Part shown: positions 1-8,536 of the stretch, one piece after another
Numbering within the stretch: position 1 is the stretch's first letter
Layout of the letters: every line of letters starts with the position of its first letter
The notes under the pieces: generated by a model
What the model saw: only the letters and a program-made list of their open reading frames with translations
Databases searched by the model: none
Told to the model about the DNA's origin: nothing
Made by a program: the position numbers and the translations under genes
Assembly: GCF_000423605.1 (NCBI RefSeq)
Contig: NZ_AUIH01000021.1
Coordinates: forward strand, 1 to 64,000
Length of the DNA: 64,000 bases
Source of the DNA: Saccharospirillum impatiens DSM 12546
GTDB lineage: Bacteria; Pseudomonadota; Gammaproteobacteria; Pseudomonadales; Natronospirillaceae
Reading direction: 5' to 3'

Positions 1-144
1 GATCACCGGATCAGCAATGCCGTCGCCGAGGGATTAAACTCAAAGATTCAGACGGTAAAGTCCAATGCTCGAGGTTATCGTTCTTTCGAAGGCTTTAGAA
101 CGAGCATACTGTTTCACTGTGGGAAGCTGGATATGCTGCCATAG
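1..144 (+). CDS. ISL3-family transposase, C-terminal fragment (5' end outside window)
   Basis: The reading frame is open from base 1 to TAG at 142-144 and encodes 47 residues. It contains SNAVAEGLNSKIQTVK, then a GYRSFEGFRT segment, then ILFHCGKLDMLP. This is the conserved C-terminal tail of ISL3 (IS204/IS1001/IS1165-type) DDE transposases, which end in 'N..AEG.N.KI...K..ARG...F..FR..ILF..GKL'. The start lies outside the window, so only the end of the element is visible. Right after the stop comes a sequence that fits an ISL3 terminal repeat, which supports a real IS boundary. The family call is from recognition of this tail; I could not compare sequences. Confidence 0.85.
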   Translation, partial: DHRISNAVAEGLNSKIQTVKSNARGYRSFEGFRTSILFHCGKLDMLP

Positions 145-170
145 GGTTCCACAGAGTTTTACGAAGAGCC
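145..170 (+). repeat. Terminal inverted repeat (right end) of the ISL3-type element
   Basis: The outer end reads, from outside inward on the minus strand, GGCTCTTCGTAAAACTCTGT. ISL3-family ends typically begin GGCTCTT. It lies directly between the transposase stop and the resumption of an ABC-transporter reading frame. The AT-rich 8 bp that follow (AAAATTAA, 171-178) are a good candidate for the 8-bp target duplication typical of this family. The matching left end is outside the window. Confidence 0.75.
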
Positions 171-446
171 AAAATTAAAGACACCATCTATAACGCCTGC
201 CAGAGCAAGACCGGCATTATCATTGCGCATCGCTTGAACACTTTGTCTTATTGCGACCGTATCGTTGTTATGCAGCACGGCGAAATCGAGGCCGTCGGTA
301 CACACGAGGAATTGCTTGCCAGCGACAACAGCTATAAAGCAATGTGGGATGCCATGTTGAAACGGGATACCGCCCTGGATCGACTTGCGCTTCGCACTGA
401 AAACCTGACTGACCTGCCGACGCGGGAGGTATCCGGTGCAGTATAG
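171..446 (+). pseudogene. ABC exporter ATPase, 3' remnant interrupted by IS
   Basis: About 91 codons remain of an export-type ABC transporter. The visible part is the end of the nucleotide-binding domain: the H-loop in IIIAHRLNTL, then CDRIVVMQHGEIEAVGTHEELL, which is the typical end of a bacteriocin/HlyB-type ATPase. The Walker A, Walker B and signature motifs and the membrane domain should lie left of the insertion sequence. The frame is continuous from the IS edge at 171 with no start of its own until an internal ATG at 234, so the fragment cannot be an active transporter. The HlyD gene begins 11 nt before its stop, so the two were one operon. Whether the full gene carried a C39 peptidase domain cannot be seen. 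Confidence 0.8.
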
Positions 447-1785
447 TTTCAGGGAAATTCACACACTGAACCAGCTGAGCGATAACCCAGAATACAGCAA
501 GCGGTTCAATGTGCCCATCGACCTGAAAGTTATGACGACGCTGATTCTATTGGTGGTAGTGGCGGCGTTAACCGGCGCCATTGTTTTCAAGGTAGACAAG
601 ATCGTTCCCGCCCAGGGTGTTTTGGAAGCCCGCGCCAAGTTGTTTGAAGTGCGCAGCCCCCAGGCTGGCTACATTAAAGCCATTATGGTAACCGAAGGTA
701 TGACTGTTACTCAGGGCGCTGCGCTGGTTAGTTTCGACACTGAATTGATGGACCTTGAGATAGAGCGCTTGCAGCAAGAACTGGCAACACTGTCCCGGGC
801 TGTCTGGACCGATTTTTATCAAATTCGTGCCTGGTTGACGCCAGAGTCTCAAACACGTCTGGGCAGCAAGCTTGAATCAGTGCCCAATCCGATACCCGGT
901 CAGGACTATCAGGGTTATCTAGAGGGTTCACTGCGGCACTCACTGGCAGCGCTGGATCAATCTGCACTGGGACTTGAGGGCCGCTTGGCTGCTCTGACCC
1001 GTCAGATCACGTTAATGGACGCCTCCATGTCGATGGAGCAAGCCGAACTGGAGCGGTTGCAACGCCTGTACAATCAGGGCATTGAAAGCCAAAGCTCAGT
1101 CGACGCCAGGCAGCGGTCTTTGTTGGAACTTCAAGCCCGCCTGGAATCACTGCACTCAGAACGGGACAGTGCCGGCAGCGAGCGCGATACATTGCTGGTC
1201 GAACGGGAAAAACTCAAAAACGATTTCATTCTGGAGCGTATGCTGCGCTTGCATGACCAGTTGGATCAATACCGGCAAACCCAAAGCCGGTTGTCGAGCC
1301 AGCAGCGTCAGCGTGAAGACATGACAGTAAGAGCCCCCTTTCCCGCTGTAGTCGACCAGGTGATGGCCCGAGGTCGGCACGAAGTCATGGATGCCGGCGC
1401 TCCCCTGGTTGAGTTGCGGCCCCTCTTTGACAGCGACGATCTCGAGATCGACATCAGAATTCCTTCCAACTACGCCATCTGGGTTGAGCCGGGTATGGAA
1501 TTCCGCGCTAGCTCTTTGGGCAGTAACCCGGAAGACCACGGCCGGCTGCATGGCACCGTGGGGTTTGTATCCCGATCGTCGGAGTCCGTCGAGGACGGCT
1601 CCGGCCAACGCGTCTATCGAATGACGGGCAACATCACCCGGATGGACATAACCAATCCGGAAACCTTTTTGCGCCCCGGCTTGCAGTTGAGCGTGGAGAT
1701 CAAAGCTGGTGAACGCCGCCTGATCAACTATTTATTCGACCCCTTCACCAAGCACCTGAGCACCGCGTTGAGTGAACCATCGTGA
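436..1785 (+). CDS. HlyD-family periplasmic adaptor (membrane fusion protein)
   Basis: This is the adaptor of a type I secretion or peptide export machine, linking the inner-membrane ABC exporter to the TolC-type pore. The 449-aa protein has one membrane helix near residues 31-50 (TLILLVVVAALTGAIVF). A lipoyl/biotinyl-like half motif follows (AQGVLEARAKLFEVRSPQAGYI). Long alpha-helical hairpin segments rich in Leu, Glu and Gln run over about residues 100-300. The second half motif (VRAPFPAVVDQVM) and a beta-barrel end follow. The GTG start at 436 has GGGAGG at 424-429 and overlaps the ABC remnant by 11 nt. The stop overlaps the next gene. With the exporter broken, its partner must be supplied elsewhere or the system is dead. 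Confidence 0.85.
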   Translation: MQYSFREIHTLNQLSDNPEYSKRFNVPIDLKVMTTLILLVVVAALTGAIVFKVDKIVPAQGVLEARAKLFEVRSPQAGYIKAIMVTEGMTVTQGAALVSFDTELMDLEIERLQQELATLSRAVWTDFYQIRAWLTPESQTRLGSKLESVPNPIPGQDYQGYLEGSLRHSLAALDQSALGLEGRLAALTRQITLMDASMSMEQAELERLQRLYNQGIESQSSVDARQRSLLELQARLESLHSERDSAGSERDTLLVEREKLKNDFILERMLRLHDQLDQYRQTQSRLSSQQRQREDMTVRAPFPAVVDQVMARGRHEVMDAGAPLVELRPLFDSDDLEIDIRIPSNYAIWVEPGMEFRASSLGSNPEDHGRLHGTVGFVSRSSESVEDGSGQRVYRMTGNITRMDITNPETFLRPGLQLSVEIKAGERRLINYLFDPFTKHLSTALSEPS

Positions 1786-3230
1786 TGGAGTATAAGATCG
1801 TGAAAATCAGCAGACCATGGATGGTGTGTATCGCCCTCGCAGCCTCGCCTTCCCAGGCGCAGAACGTTCAGACGCTGGATCTGCACGGCTATTTGGAGGC
1901 GACCATGCAATACCACCTGACGCAGCAAGAGCACAGCGCGCTCGCCCGAGCCGAGTCACTCAACCTAAGGGAAGGTTACCGCCACTACTGGCCAGCCATT
2001 ACCGCCCGAACGGCTTATGAGGAAGTGGCTGATCAGTCAGATGCCACCCGGGCGACACCAGCCACCCGGACCTTCGAGGGCGGCATGACAACCGGGCTGG
2101 ACACCACCTGGACTTCCTGGATTGGAACCGACGTGACACTCGGCCTGGAACATCAGTACGGGCGCCAATTGGGTAAGGTCAGTCAGGGCATCCCGGAGGA
2201 GGAATTACAGGCACATAACATCAGTGTTGAGATCGACCAGCCGCTACTTAAGCACAACACGCCGTATTACAACAACCTGCCACGGTTGCGGGCACAAACA
2301 GAGTGGCAAGCGTATCTAGCCGAGGGCGAGTTGAGCCGTCTTACGGTGCTCAGAGATGCCATGCTCGATTTTACGGCTGTTCAGGAAGCTCATGACCGAT
2401 ACCTGATAGAGCAGCAAAAACTGGAACTAAGCCGGTATGTGGCTGAACTGACCGCGACCCTGGCAAATGAAGGAAGAAGCCTGCCCATAGACCGGGACCT
2501 GGCCCAACTGGATGCCCTTAGCCAGGAACAGTCAGTGACCGATGCTCAACGGGTGCTCCAACAAAGCCAACGAGCGCTGACCCTGTCCTGGGTTCCAGAC
2601 ACCCATATAGAGGTGACCCCGCTAACATCAGCAGCATCATTGCTTGATCAGGTAATGCCGGTTTTAAACGCCGACCCTGGCGCTTCAAATCACCCCGCAT
2701 ATCGTCAGCGGCAATTGCAACTGCAGACCGCCCAGCGCACAGCACAAGCTAGCCGCCGCGACCGCTGGCCAGACCTAAGTGTCTATTACCGGTACGAAAA
2801 GAATTACCGCGACGTCCTGCCCGACACAGACAGTCAGGCCTGGGGGCTGCGCTTCAGCTACGCCCTGTTCGATGGTCCGACCCGCGAGCAACGAGCACGG
2901 CAAAGCGCTCAAGCCACCATCGCTCGCTGGAATGCGGAAGATCAACTGGCCCAACTGCAATGGAACACCACCCGGCTCACGCAGAATACGAGAGCCCGCC
3001 TAAGCGAACTTGACTTGCATGACCAGGGCCTTGAGCTCAGTCAGCGCGCTCTGGACCAGGAACTCATTCGCTACCAGGAAGGCCTGGCCAGCTATTCCGA
3101 TGTTCAGAACCGCCAACAGGATTTGCTGGATCGACAATTGTCCACGTTGGCTATTCAGGTCGAGTTGGCAACGGGGTTGATCGAACTGGCTTACAACCGT
3201 CAATGGAACTGGCCCAATCGGCTGCCATAA
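1785..3230 (+). CDS. TolC-family outer membrane efflux protein
   Basis: This is the outer-membrane channel component of the tripartite exporter. It has about 481 residues with a short N-terminal signal sequence (hydrophobic VCIALAASPSQAQ, likely cleavage after SQA). Two related halves are rich in alpha-helix. The ATG at 1785 overlaps the adaptor's TGA, so translation is probably coupled; a GTG at 1782 is an alternative. C-terminal features such as ELDLHDQGLELSQRALDQELIRYQEGLASYSDVQNRQQDLL are typical of the OEP fold, where a bound helix often ends in YxxGxxxYxDV. Confidence 0.85.
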   Translation: MEYKIVKISRPWMVCIALAASPSQAQNVQTLDLHGYLEATMQYHLTQQEHSALARAESLNLREGYRHYWPAITARTAYEEVADQSDATRATPATRTFEGGMTTGLDTTWTSWIGTDVTLGLEHQYGRQLGKVSQGIPEEELQAHNISVEIDQPLLKHNTPYYNNLPRLRAQTEWQAYLAEGELSRLTVLRDAMLDFTAVQEAHDRYLIEQQKLELSRYVAELTATLANEGRSLPIDRDLAQLDALSQEQSVTDAQRVLQQSQRALTLSWVPDTHIEVTPLTSAASLLDQVMPVLNADPGASNHPAYRQRQLQLQTAQRTAQASRRDRWPDLSVYYRYEKNYRDVLPDTDSQAWGLRFSYALFDGPTREQRARQSAQATIARWNAEDQLAQLQWNTTRLTQNTRARLSELDLHDQGLELSQRALDQELIRYQEGLASYSDVQNRQQDLLDRQLSTLAIQVELATGLIELAYNRQWNWPNRLP

Positions 3231-3268
3231 ACACACCCAATTTCCGCTACCAAGGACAGGAGAAAACA

Positions 3269-4381
3269 ATGACGTTGGCACACACCCCGCCCTCAAAGGA
3301 CTGCCCTGCTGCTATTACCGCATTGGCCGATTTCATTCGACATGGTTTCGAAAACCCGGATGCCATTTCCGGTTGCGTGCAATTCAACATCCCCGGCAAC
3401 CGGCAGGCCTATCCGCTGGCTATCAGTTTTTCACCGGCGAAACTCACCATCCAACACGACTGGCTCGAACACACCGATGCCACCCTGACTCTGCCTTTGA
3501 ACACAGCAGAGTACATCGTCAACAATATTACCGAGGTTGATTTCCGAGACCCGGAGATCATGGGAACGATAGATCTCGATGGCCACCTGGACCTGATCAA
3601 CCACGTTGCCAAGTCACTGCTGAGGCCAACAGAGGACACGCGGGCGCGGCTCGAACAAGCGGAACAACTCGATACCCCAGCCTATGCCCTGACCGACATC
3701 CCCCGTGTTTCAAACCCGCCGGAACTGGACATTCTTGAATCCATCGCCGCCAGTCAGCCTATGATCATCACCGCTCTGGACATGCGCGCACCCCATCACC
3801 ACTGGTCTCTGGAGCGGTTGGAGGCTGACTACGGTGACGTTCCGTTACGCGTTCGCTCTGCCGACCAGAAAGAGACCGTAGCCGCGTTTATTCAGCGAGT
3901 CCGGTCAGCGGACTTGGAGAACGACCGGATCATCGAGGGGCACACCAAGGCCTATACTGAAGGCTGCTTTCTGCCGGAACCGATGCATAAGGACTTCATA
4001 CCCAACCACTTCACACAAGACGACTACATCGAACCGCAAATCTGGCTGGGGTCGGTGCCGGTGAACGTACCGGCGAGCAGCCTTCACCACGACCCTATGG
4101 ACGGTTTTCTGTACCAGATTATGGGGCGCAAAAAGCTCATCATGTACGCGCCCAATCAGGCACCCTATCTGTACCCTATGAAGGCATACAACAACTATCA
4201 ACCGTGTTGGGTCAAACCGGAAGCGCCAGACTATCAACGCTACCCTCATTACGCCAAAGCCCGGGGAATAGAGGTAGTGTTAAACCCCGGTGAACTTCTG
4301 GTGCAACCGGCAGGCTGGTTCCACGCTGTCTATTGCCTCGATTCACCCACCTTTTCAGTTAGCTATTTTCTGAGGCACTGA
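3269..4381 (+). CDS. SCP2-like domain / JmjC-cupin (Cupin_8) oxygenase fusion
   Basis: The N-terminal ~110 residues resemble an SCP2 sterol-carrier-like fold (ISFSPAKLTIQHDWLEHTDATLTL, then a conserved IMGTIDLDGHLDLINHVAKSL). After a linker comes a cupin_8/JmjC-type 2-oxoglutarate Fe(II) dioxygenase domain (~150-370). The metal triad appears intact: H273-x-D275 in SLHHDPMDGF and H352 in PAGWFHAVY. The RKKLIMYAPNQAPYLYP segment follows the HxD strand as in factor-inhibiting-HIF-like hydroxylases. Such enzymes hydroxylate side chains of peptides or proteins; the substrate is not visible here. The start at 3269 was chosen for the upstream AGGACAGGAG. It is co-transcribed with exporter components and two peptidases, which suggests a role in peptide maturation (inference). 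Confidence 0.75.
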   Translation: MTLAHTPPSKDCPAAITALADFIRHGFENPDAISGCVQFNIPGNRQAYPLAISFSPAKLTIQHDWLEHTDATLTLPLNTAEYIVNNITEVDFRDPEIMGTIDLDGHLDLINHVAKSLLRPTEDTRARLEQAEQLDTPAYALTDIPRVSNPPELDILESIAASQPMIITALDMRAPHHHWSLERLEADYGDVPLRVRSADQKETVAAFIQRVRSADLENDRIIEGHTKAYTEGCFLPEPMHKDFIPNHFTQDDYIEPQIWLGSVPVNVPASSLHHDPMDGFLYQIMGRKKLIMYAPNQAPYLYPMKAYNNYQPCWVKPEAPDYQRYPHYAKARGIEVVLNPGELLVQPAGWFHAVYCLDSPTFSVSYFLRH

Positions 4382-4386
4382 AGACG

Positions 4387-5778
4387 ATGCAAGCACCCGA
4401 ACGCCAGCCAGCATCGCCTACCTTTGCGCAATGGGATCTGTCTCTGGCCATAAACGTTCTTTCGCGTTTCGAGGACCATTGGCAGCGCGTGCAGCTCGAA
4501 CACAAGATAGAAAGCGCCAGGCGGGCTCTTGAGCGCTTCCCGGTGGATGCCACTCAGATAACACGGCTACACAATGGCGTAATGGAGATTGACCGGATAC
4601 TGGATTCCATACAGGGTGCCTGTAACGTTATTGAACTTACACTAGGTGACAGCGTTAGAACGGATAATGAAATACGGGATTGGCATAGCCGCCAATGCAA
4701 AACGTACAGTCAGGTAATCGAAGGCTACATGAGCGCCATAGAGCGCAGACTCGAGCATGTTCCAACCATAATTCGTGAGTGGTACGACAGCATCTCTGCT
4801 CTGGCCCCTGCTCCAGAGCCACAAGAGTACTACACCACCATTGCGGATTATTACACGACGAATCAGAACAAAGCGTTTAACGCTCTATCCCAACGAGCGT
4901 TTATTGACCCTGACCTAAAAGCCCTTGCTCATCGATTATATGAAAATCGGTTAAGCAAAGAAGAGGCTGATTTTACATCGGTACACCAGGAGGAAAGCCA
5001 GGCCTATTTCAGACAATTGGCCAGCTGTACATCTATAAACCGACCAAGCTTATTCCACATCCGTGACCTTGAGGAAAGCCGATACGCCAGCTTTACCTAT
5101 TCACTGACAGAGGCTCTGCACGTTTTAAGACATTCCTTTTCCCAATGTCATCCCAATTGCGCCTTTGAAATAGACCGTATAGTGGCACAAGGCCGACTGC
5201 GATTAGTAGACGGGACTGATCAGCCTGATCTATGTCTGGATACGCCCTTTGGGAGCTATGTACAATTGCAATTCAACAGCAGCTTGCCCTCGGTAGTCAG
5301 CCTGGCACATGAGCTGGGGCACGCTGTGCATCAGCACCTGCACAGAAATTCATACCGCGCCAGTCACCCCCTTAATGCTGTCGACAGTGAAACCTGGGCA
5401 TTGGACTTTGAGACCGTACTGATCGACAGACTGACGATTGACCACCCGGACTTTTCGCCTGTTTTAAACGCATACAGAGAAAGCCGACGGATCGAAATAA
5501 ACCATCGACATCGAATGCTACATCGGTTTGAACTGGCCCTTCACAACCCATCCATACAATCACCTGAAGACGTCAATACACTTTGGCTAAACGTCAACCG
5601 ACTTTTCTATGGTGACAGCATTAAACTTGAAGCAGACTTCAAGCATGCCTGGCAAGAAGTTCACCACCTGTTTACAGCCCCGTTCTATTTAATGGTATAC
5701 GGTATCGCCAAAGAACGGGCAGATACAAACCGTCCTACACAGTCAATAAACCAGCGCTACCCAACGAAGGAGCATTGA
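4387..5778 (+). CDS. M3-family (oligopeptidase F-like) metallopeptidase, short form
   Basis: This is a zinc oligopeptidase of the thimet/PepF clan. It has the HELGH motif at H308-E309-H312 (SLAHELGHAVHQH), a downstream acidic helix (ETWALDFE) that should supply the third ligand, and a C-terminal WQEVHHLFTAPFYLMVYGIA segment matching the 'W..hhh...PFY.h.Y..a' end of the family. At 463 aa it is about 100 residues shorter than usual PepF proteins, and the missing part lies in the N-terminal helical lid. No signal peptide is seen, so it probably acts in the cytoplasm. Base composition is clearly more AT-rich than its neighbours, which may indicate separate ancestry. The gap to the upstream gene is 5 nt and it overlaps the M16 gene region. 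Confidence 0.8.
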   Translation: MQAPERQPASPTFAQWDLSLAINVLSRFEDHWQRVQLEHKIESARRALERFPVDATQITRLHNGVMEIDRILDSIQGACNVIELTLGDSVRTDNEIRDWHSRQCKTYSQVIEGYMSAIERRLEHVPTIIREWYDSISALAPAPEPQEYYTTIADYYTTNQNKAFNALSQRAFIDPDLKALAHRLYENRLSKEEADFTSVHQEESQAYFRQLASCTSINRPSLFHIRDLEESRYASFTYSLTEALHVLRHSFSQCHPNCAFEIDRIVAQGRLRLVDGTDQPDLCLDTPFGSYVQLQFNSSLPSVVSLAHELGHAVHQHLHRNSYRASHPLNAVDSETWALDFETVLIDRLTIDHPDFSPVLNAYRESRRIEINHRHRMLHRFELALHNPSIQSPEDVNTLWLNVNRLFYGDSIKLEADFKHAWQEVHHLFTAPFYLMVYGIAKERADTNRPTQSINQRYPTKEH

Positions 5779-5783
5779 ACAGA

Positions 5784-8534
5784 ATGTACATAAAAAAATC
5801 AGGGATAGCATTGTTATTACTAGCAGTGATAACACTGGCAGGTTGTGCTCTTACAGCCAAAACACCTGAGCCAGTCGTTAACAGTGAACCGGGCCGACCC
5901 GAACTCTACATCTGGCCGAACAGCAACAGCCACTCCAACAACGAAGCGTACATCAGACTTTTAGTAAAAGCCGGTAGCCTGCAGGAGGAAGACTCTGAGC
6001 TTGGCTATGCACATTTCGTTGAACACATGGCGTTTAATGGAACCACCGCTTTTCCCGGCGAAGCGGTTCGGGATCAGTTGGAATATCTGGGCATGAGCCT
6101 GGGTAACCATTCGAATGCCTACACTACTTTCGACCACACCAGCTATGAACTCTATCTGAATTCGGTTGACCCGGAGCGGCTAGAAGCCGCTATTCAGCTA
6201 TTGGCTGAGTGGGCGTATCACATAGAGTTCAGCGAACAGGAAGTTCAAAAAGAGAAGGCAGTTATTGTTGAAGAGTGGCGGCTGTCAGAAACTGAAGCCG
6301 ACCGGGTTGACGCTCGTATGCAGGACAACTACCTCTCTGGCAGCCGACTGGCCGAGCGCATGCCCATTGGTACGCGACAAAGCGTTGGGGCAGCAACGGC
6401 GGATGGCTTGAAAACCTTCTACCAGCGTTGGTATCGGGCCAACAACATGGCTATCGTTATCGCCGGCGACGTCGACGAAGACCTGGTGTCTGGACTGGTT
6501 TCGCAGTATTTTCCTGAAGACACCCGGCGGAGCCCGGAGCCCGGGACTTACCTGATTAACCCAGCGGCCATGGAAGACCGGCTGATTTTAACTGACCCCT
6601 ATGCCGCCAGTGGCTATATTGGTTTTGATTACTATGCCGACTATCAGGCCGCCCAAACGCCCGACGACGTTCTTGCCATGCAACACTGGAATGCCGCACT
6701 GGATATCTGGTACGACCGTGTGCAGGCCCGGTTGCCTGAAACCGAAGGTGCTGTTGTCAACGCAGACTATTACTGGGAAACCATCTCGCCCGATACACTG
6801 GGCATCAGCCTCTCAGCCCAACTGTCGAGCGATGATTTCGAACAGGCCATCCGGATCATCGAAGGCGAACGTCAGCGCATCATCACCTCGGGTATCAGTC
6901 AGTCTGAACTCGATGACTGGCGCAACAGTGTGCTGGAACATGAACGTTCTCAACAAGACGCTGCAGGTCACCTGGCCGGGGTGATCTACGATCACATTCT
7001 CAATGGATGGCCATTGCTGGGGCAGCCTGAACGTATTACCTTGTATGAAGACCGACTCGATGAGTTAACACCCCAAAGTGTTCAGGCGGCTTTCACGGCC
7101 CTTTTCAACACAGACCCGAAAGTGACACTGGTACACCCCTATCGTTCACCGGCGCCTACAACGGACGACATTGACACCTGGCTTGCCAATGTAGACGTTT
7201 TACCACACGTTCAAGCCAAAGCAGCGCAGGGGGAAACACTCTGGACCATTAACCCGGCAACTGCCGGCGCCATCGTTAATGAAGAAAACCTGCCCGAAGA
7301 AGTTACCCGCTGGACACTCGACAATGGCATGACCGTGTATTACCGGCACAGCGATCAGGCACCCGGTAAGGTCTACTATGAACTGCATGGTTTACAGGGG
7401 TTGAATGCGTTGTCGCCCGCTGAGACAGCGGTCGCCCGATTGGCATTGCCAGCGCTGGGCACCAGCGGTCTGCGCGATATGAACGGTGCCCAGCTCAGCG
7501 AGTGGCTCAATGCGAGGGCCATCACCCAGGTTCCCACCTTTTCATTTTTCGACCGGGGCATGTATGGCTCCGGCCCCAGCCAACAATTCCCGATCATGAT
7601 GCGACTGTTGCACGTTGCCCTGACCGAGGCGCAGGTGGATGAAGCGGCCTGGCGACACATACGCAACCAAAACCGGGAACACTTGGAGCAGTGGAAAGGC
7701 CACCCTCACGAACCCTGGTACAGCCTGGTAGAGGAAGCACTCTTTAACAGCGATGTTGCGCTTCGAACCTTAACGACGGATGAACTTGAACGCATCGATA
7801 CAGAGGACATACAGGCATTCTACGATACCTACTACGCGGGCACGCAAAACTATCGTATAAGCATTGTTGGCGACATCAGCAAGGAGCTTGCAAGGGCCTC
7901 CGTATTGGAAGCCGTTGCAACCCTGCCCCGGCAGTCAGCTGACTGGGCCACTGTACGTCCCTACCCGTCACCGCAGGCTTCTGCGTCACACACCGTTACT
8001 GACAGTGGAGAGCAGACCGCTACAGCCATACTCAGGTACAGCCTGCCCAAGTCTGAAACGCCAGAGACCTCATTTAAGACGCTGAGCCTGCTCGAAGACT
8101 GGATCAACAATGCTCTGTTTGAAGACATTCGCGAGAACAAGGGCCGTGTATACTCGATTAATTCAGTCATTGATGGTGCCACAGTTTCCCAAACTGAATT
8201 TACACTGATTGTCGAATTGGCAACGGACCCTGAAAATGTCGAGGCAGTAGTAACCGAGGTAAAAGCCCGATTGCAGTCACTGGCCGAAACCCCGGCAACA
8301 GAAAGCCAGATCACACAATGGCACGAAACCATGGAGCAGGACTTTCAGCAATACATCAACGCAGCGGAACAACAAGCGGAAGCCCTGGCTTACGCGCCTC
8401 TCTTCGGGCAAGACCCGATAGCGGCACTGACCTTCGATTCAGAGCCACCCGCGGCGCCCAACCAACTGGTTGAATTGGCGGCACAATTCACGCATCCGGA
8501 GACAACGTTGATCGAACTGATATGGATGCCCTGA
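5784..8534 (+). CDS. M16-family zinc peptidase, lipoprotein
   Basis: This is a 916-aa pitrilysin/PqqL-like peptidase made of two M16 halves. The active half carries the inverted zinc motif HxxEH at H77-E80-H81 (AHFVEHMAFNG) and a distal acidic helix (EKAVIVEEWR). The second half (from ~residue 500, VTRWTLDNGMTVYYR) lacks it, as is normal. The N-terminus is a lipoprotein signal (ALLLLAVITLAGCALT), so the enzyme should be membrane-anchored facing the periplasm. ATG 5784 has GAAGGAG at a suitable distance; TTG 5775, which overlaps the upstream stop, is less likely. It closes the exporter/oxygenase/peptidase run and is convergent with the receptor gene, whose stop is 2 nt away. Confidence 0.88.
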   Translation: MYIKKSGIALLLLAVITLAGCALTAKTPEPVVNSEPGRPELYIWPNSNSHSNNEAYIRLLVKAGSLQEEDSELGYAHFVEHMAFNGTTAFPGEAVRDQLEYLGMSLGNHSNAYTTFDHTSYELYLNSVDPERLEAAIQLLAEWAYHIEFSEQEVQKEKAVIVEEWRLSETEADRVDARMQDNYLSGSRLAERMPIGTRQSVGAATADGLKTFYQRWYRANNMAIVIAGDVDEDLVSGLVSQYFPEDTRRSPEPGTYLINPAAMEDRLILTDPYAASGYIGFDYYADYQAAQTPDDVLAMQHWNAALDIWYDRVQARLPETEGAVVNADYYWETISPDTLGISLSAQLSSDDFEQAIRIIEGERQRIITSGISQSELDDWRNSVLEHERSQQDAAGHLAGVIYDHILNGWPLLGQPERITLYEDRLDELTPQSVQAAFTALFNTDPKVTLVHPYRSPAPTTDDIDTWLANVDVLPHVQAKAAQGETLWTINPATAGAIVNEENLPEEVTRWTLDNGMTVYYRHSDQAPGKVYYELHGLQGLNALSPAETAVARLALPALGTSGLRDMNGAQLSEWLNARAITQVPTFSFFDRGMYGSGPSQQFPIMMRLLHVALTEAQVDEAAWRHIRNQNREHLEQWKGHPHEPWYSLVEEALFNSDVALRTLTTDELERIDTEDIQAFYDTYYAGTQNYRISIVGDISKELARASVLEAVATLPRQSADWATVRPYPSPQASASHTVTDSGEQTATAILRYSLPKSETPETSFKTLSLLEDWINNALFEDIRENKGRVYSINSVIDGATVSQTEFTLIVELATDPENVEAVVTEVKARLQSLAETPATESQITQWHETMEQDFQQYINAAEQQAEALAYAPLFGQDPIAALTFDSEPPAAPNQLVELAAQFTHPETTLIELIWMP

Positions 8535-8536
8535 CG

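Larger units (their letters stand above)
1..170 (+). mobile_element. 3' end of an ISL3-family insertion sequence
   Basis: It consists of the transposase tail (1-144) plus the terminal repeat (145-170). The element continues leftward out of the window. It lies in the same orientation as the genes it precedes and has cut the upstream part off an ABC exporter gene. Confidence 0.8.
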
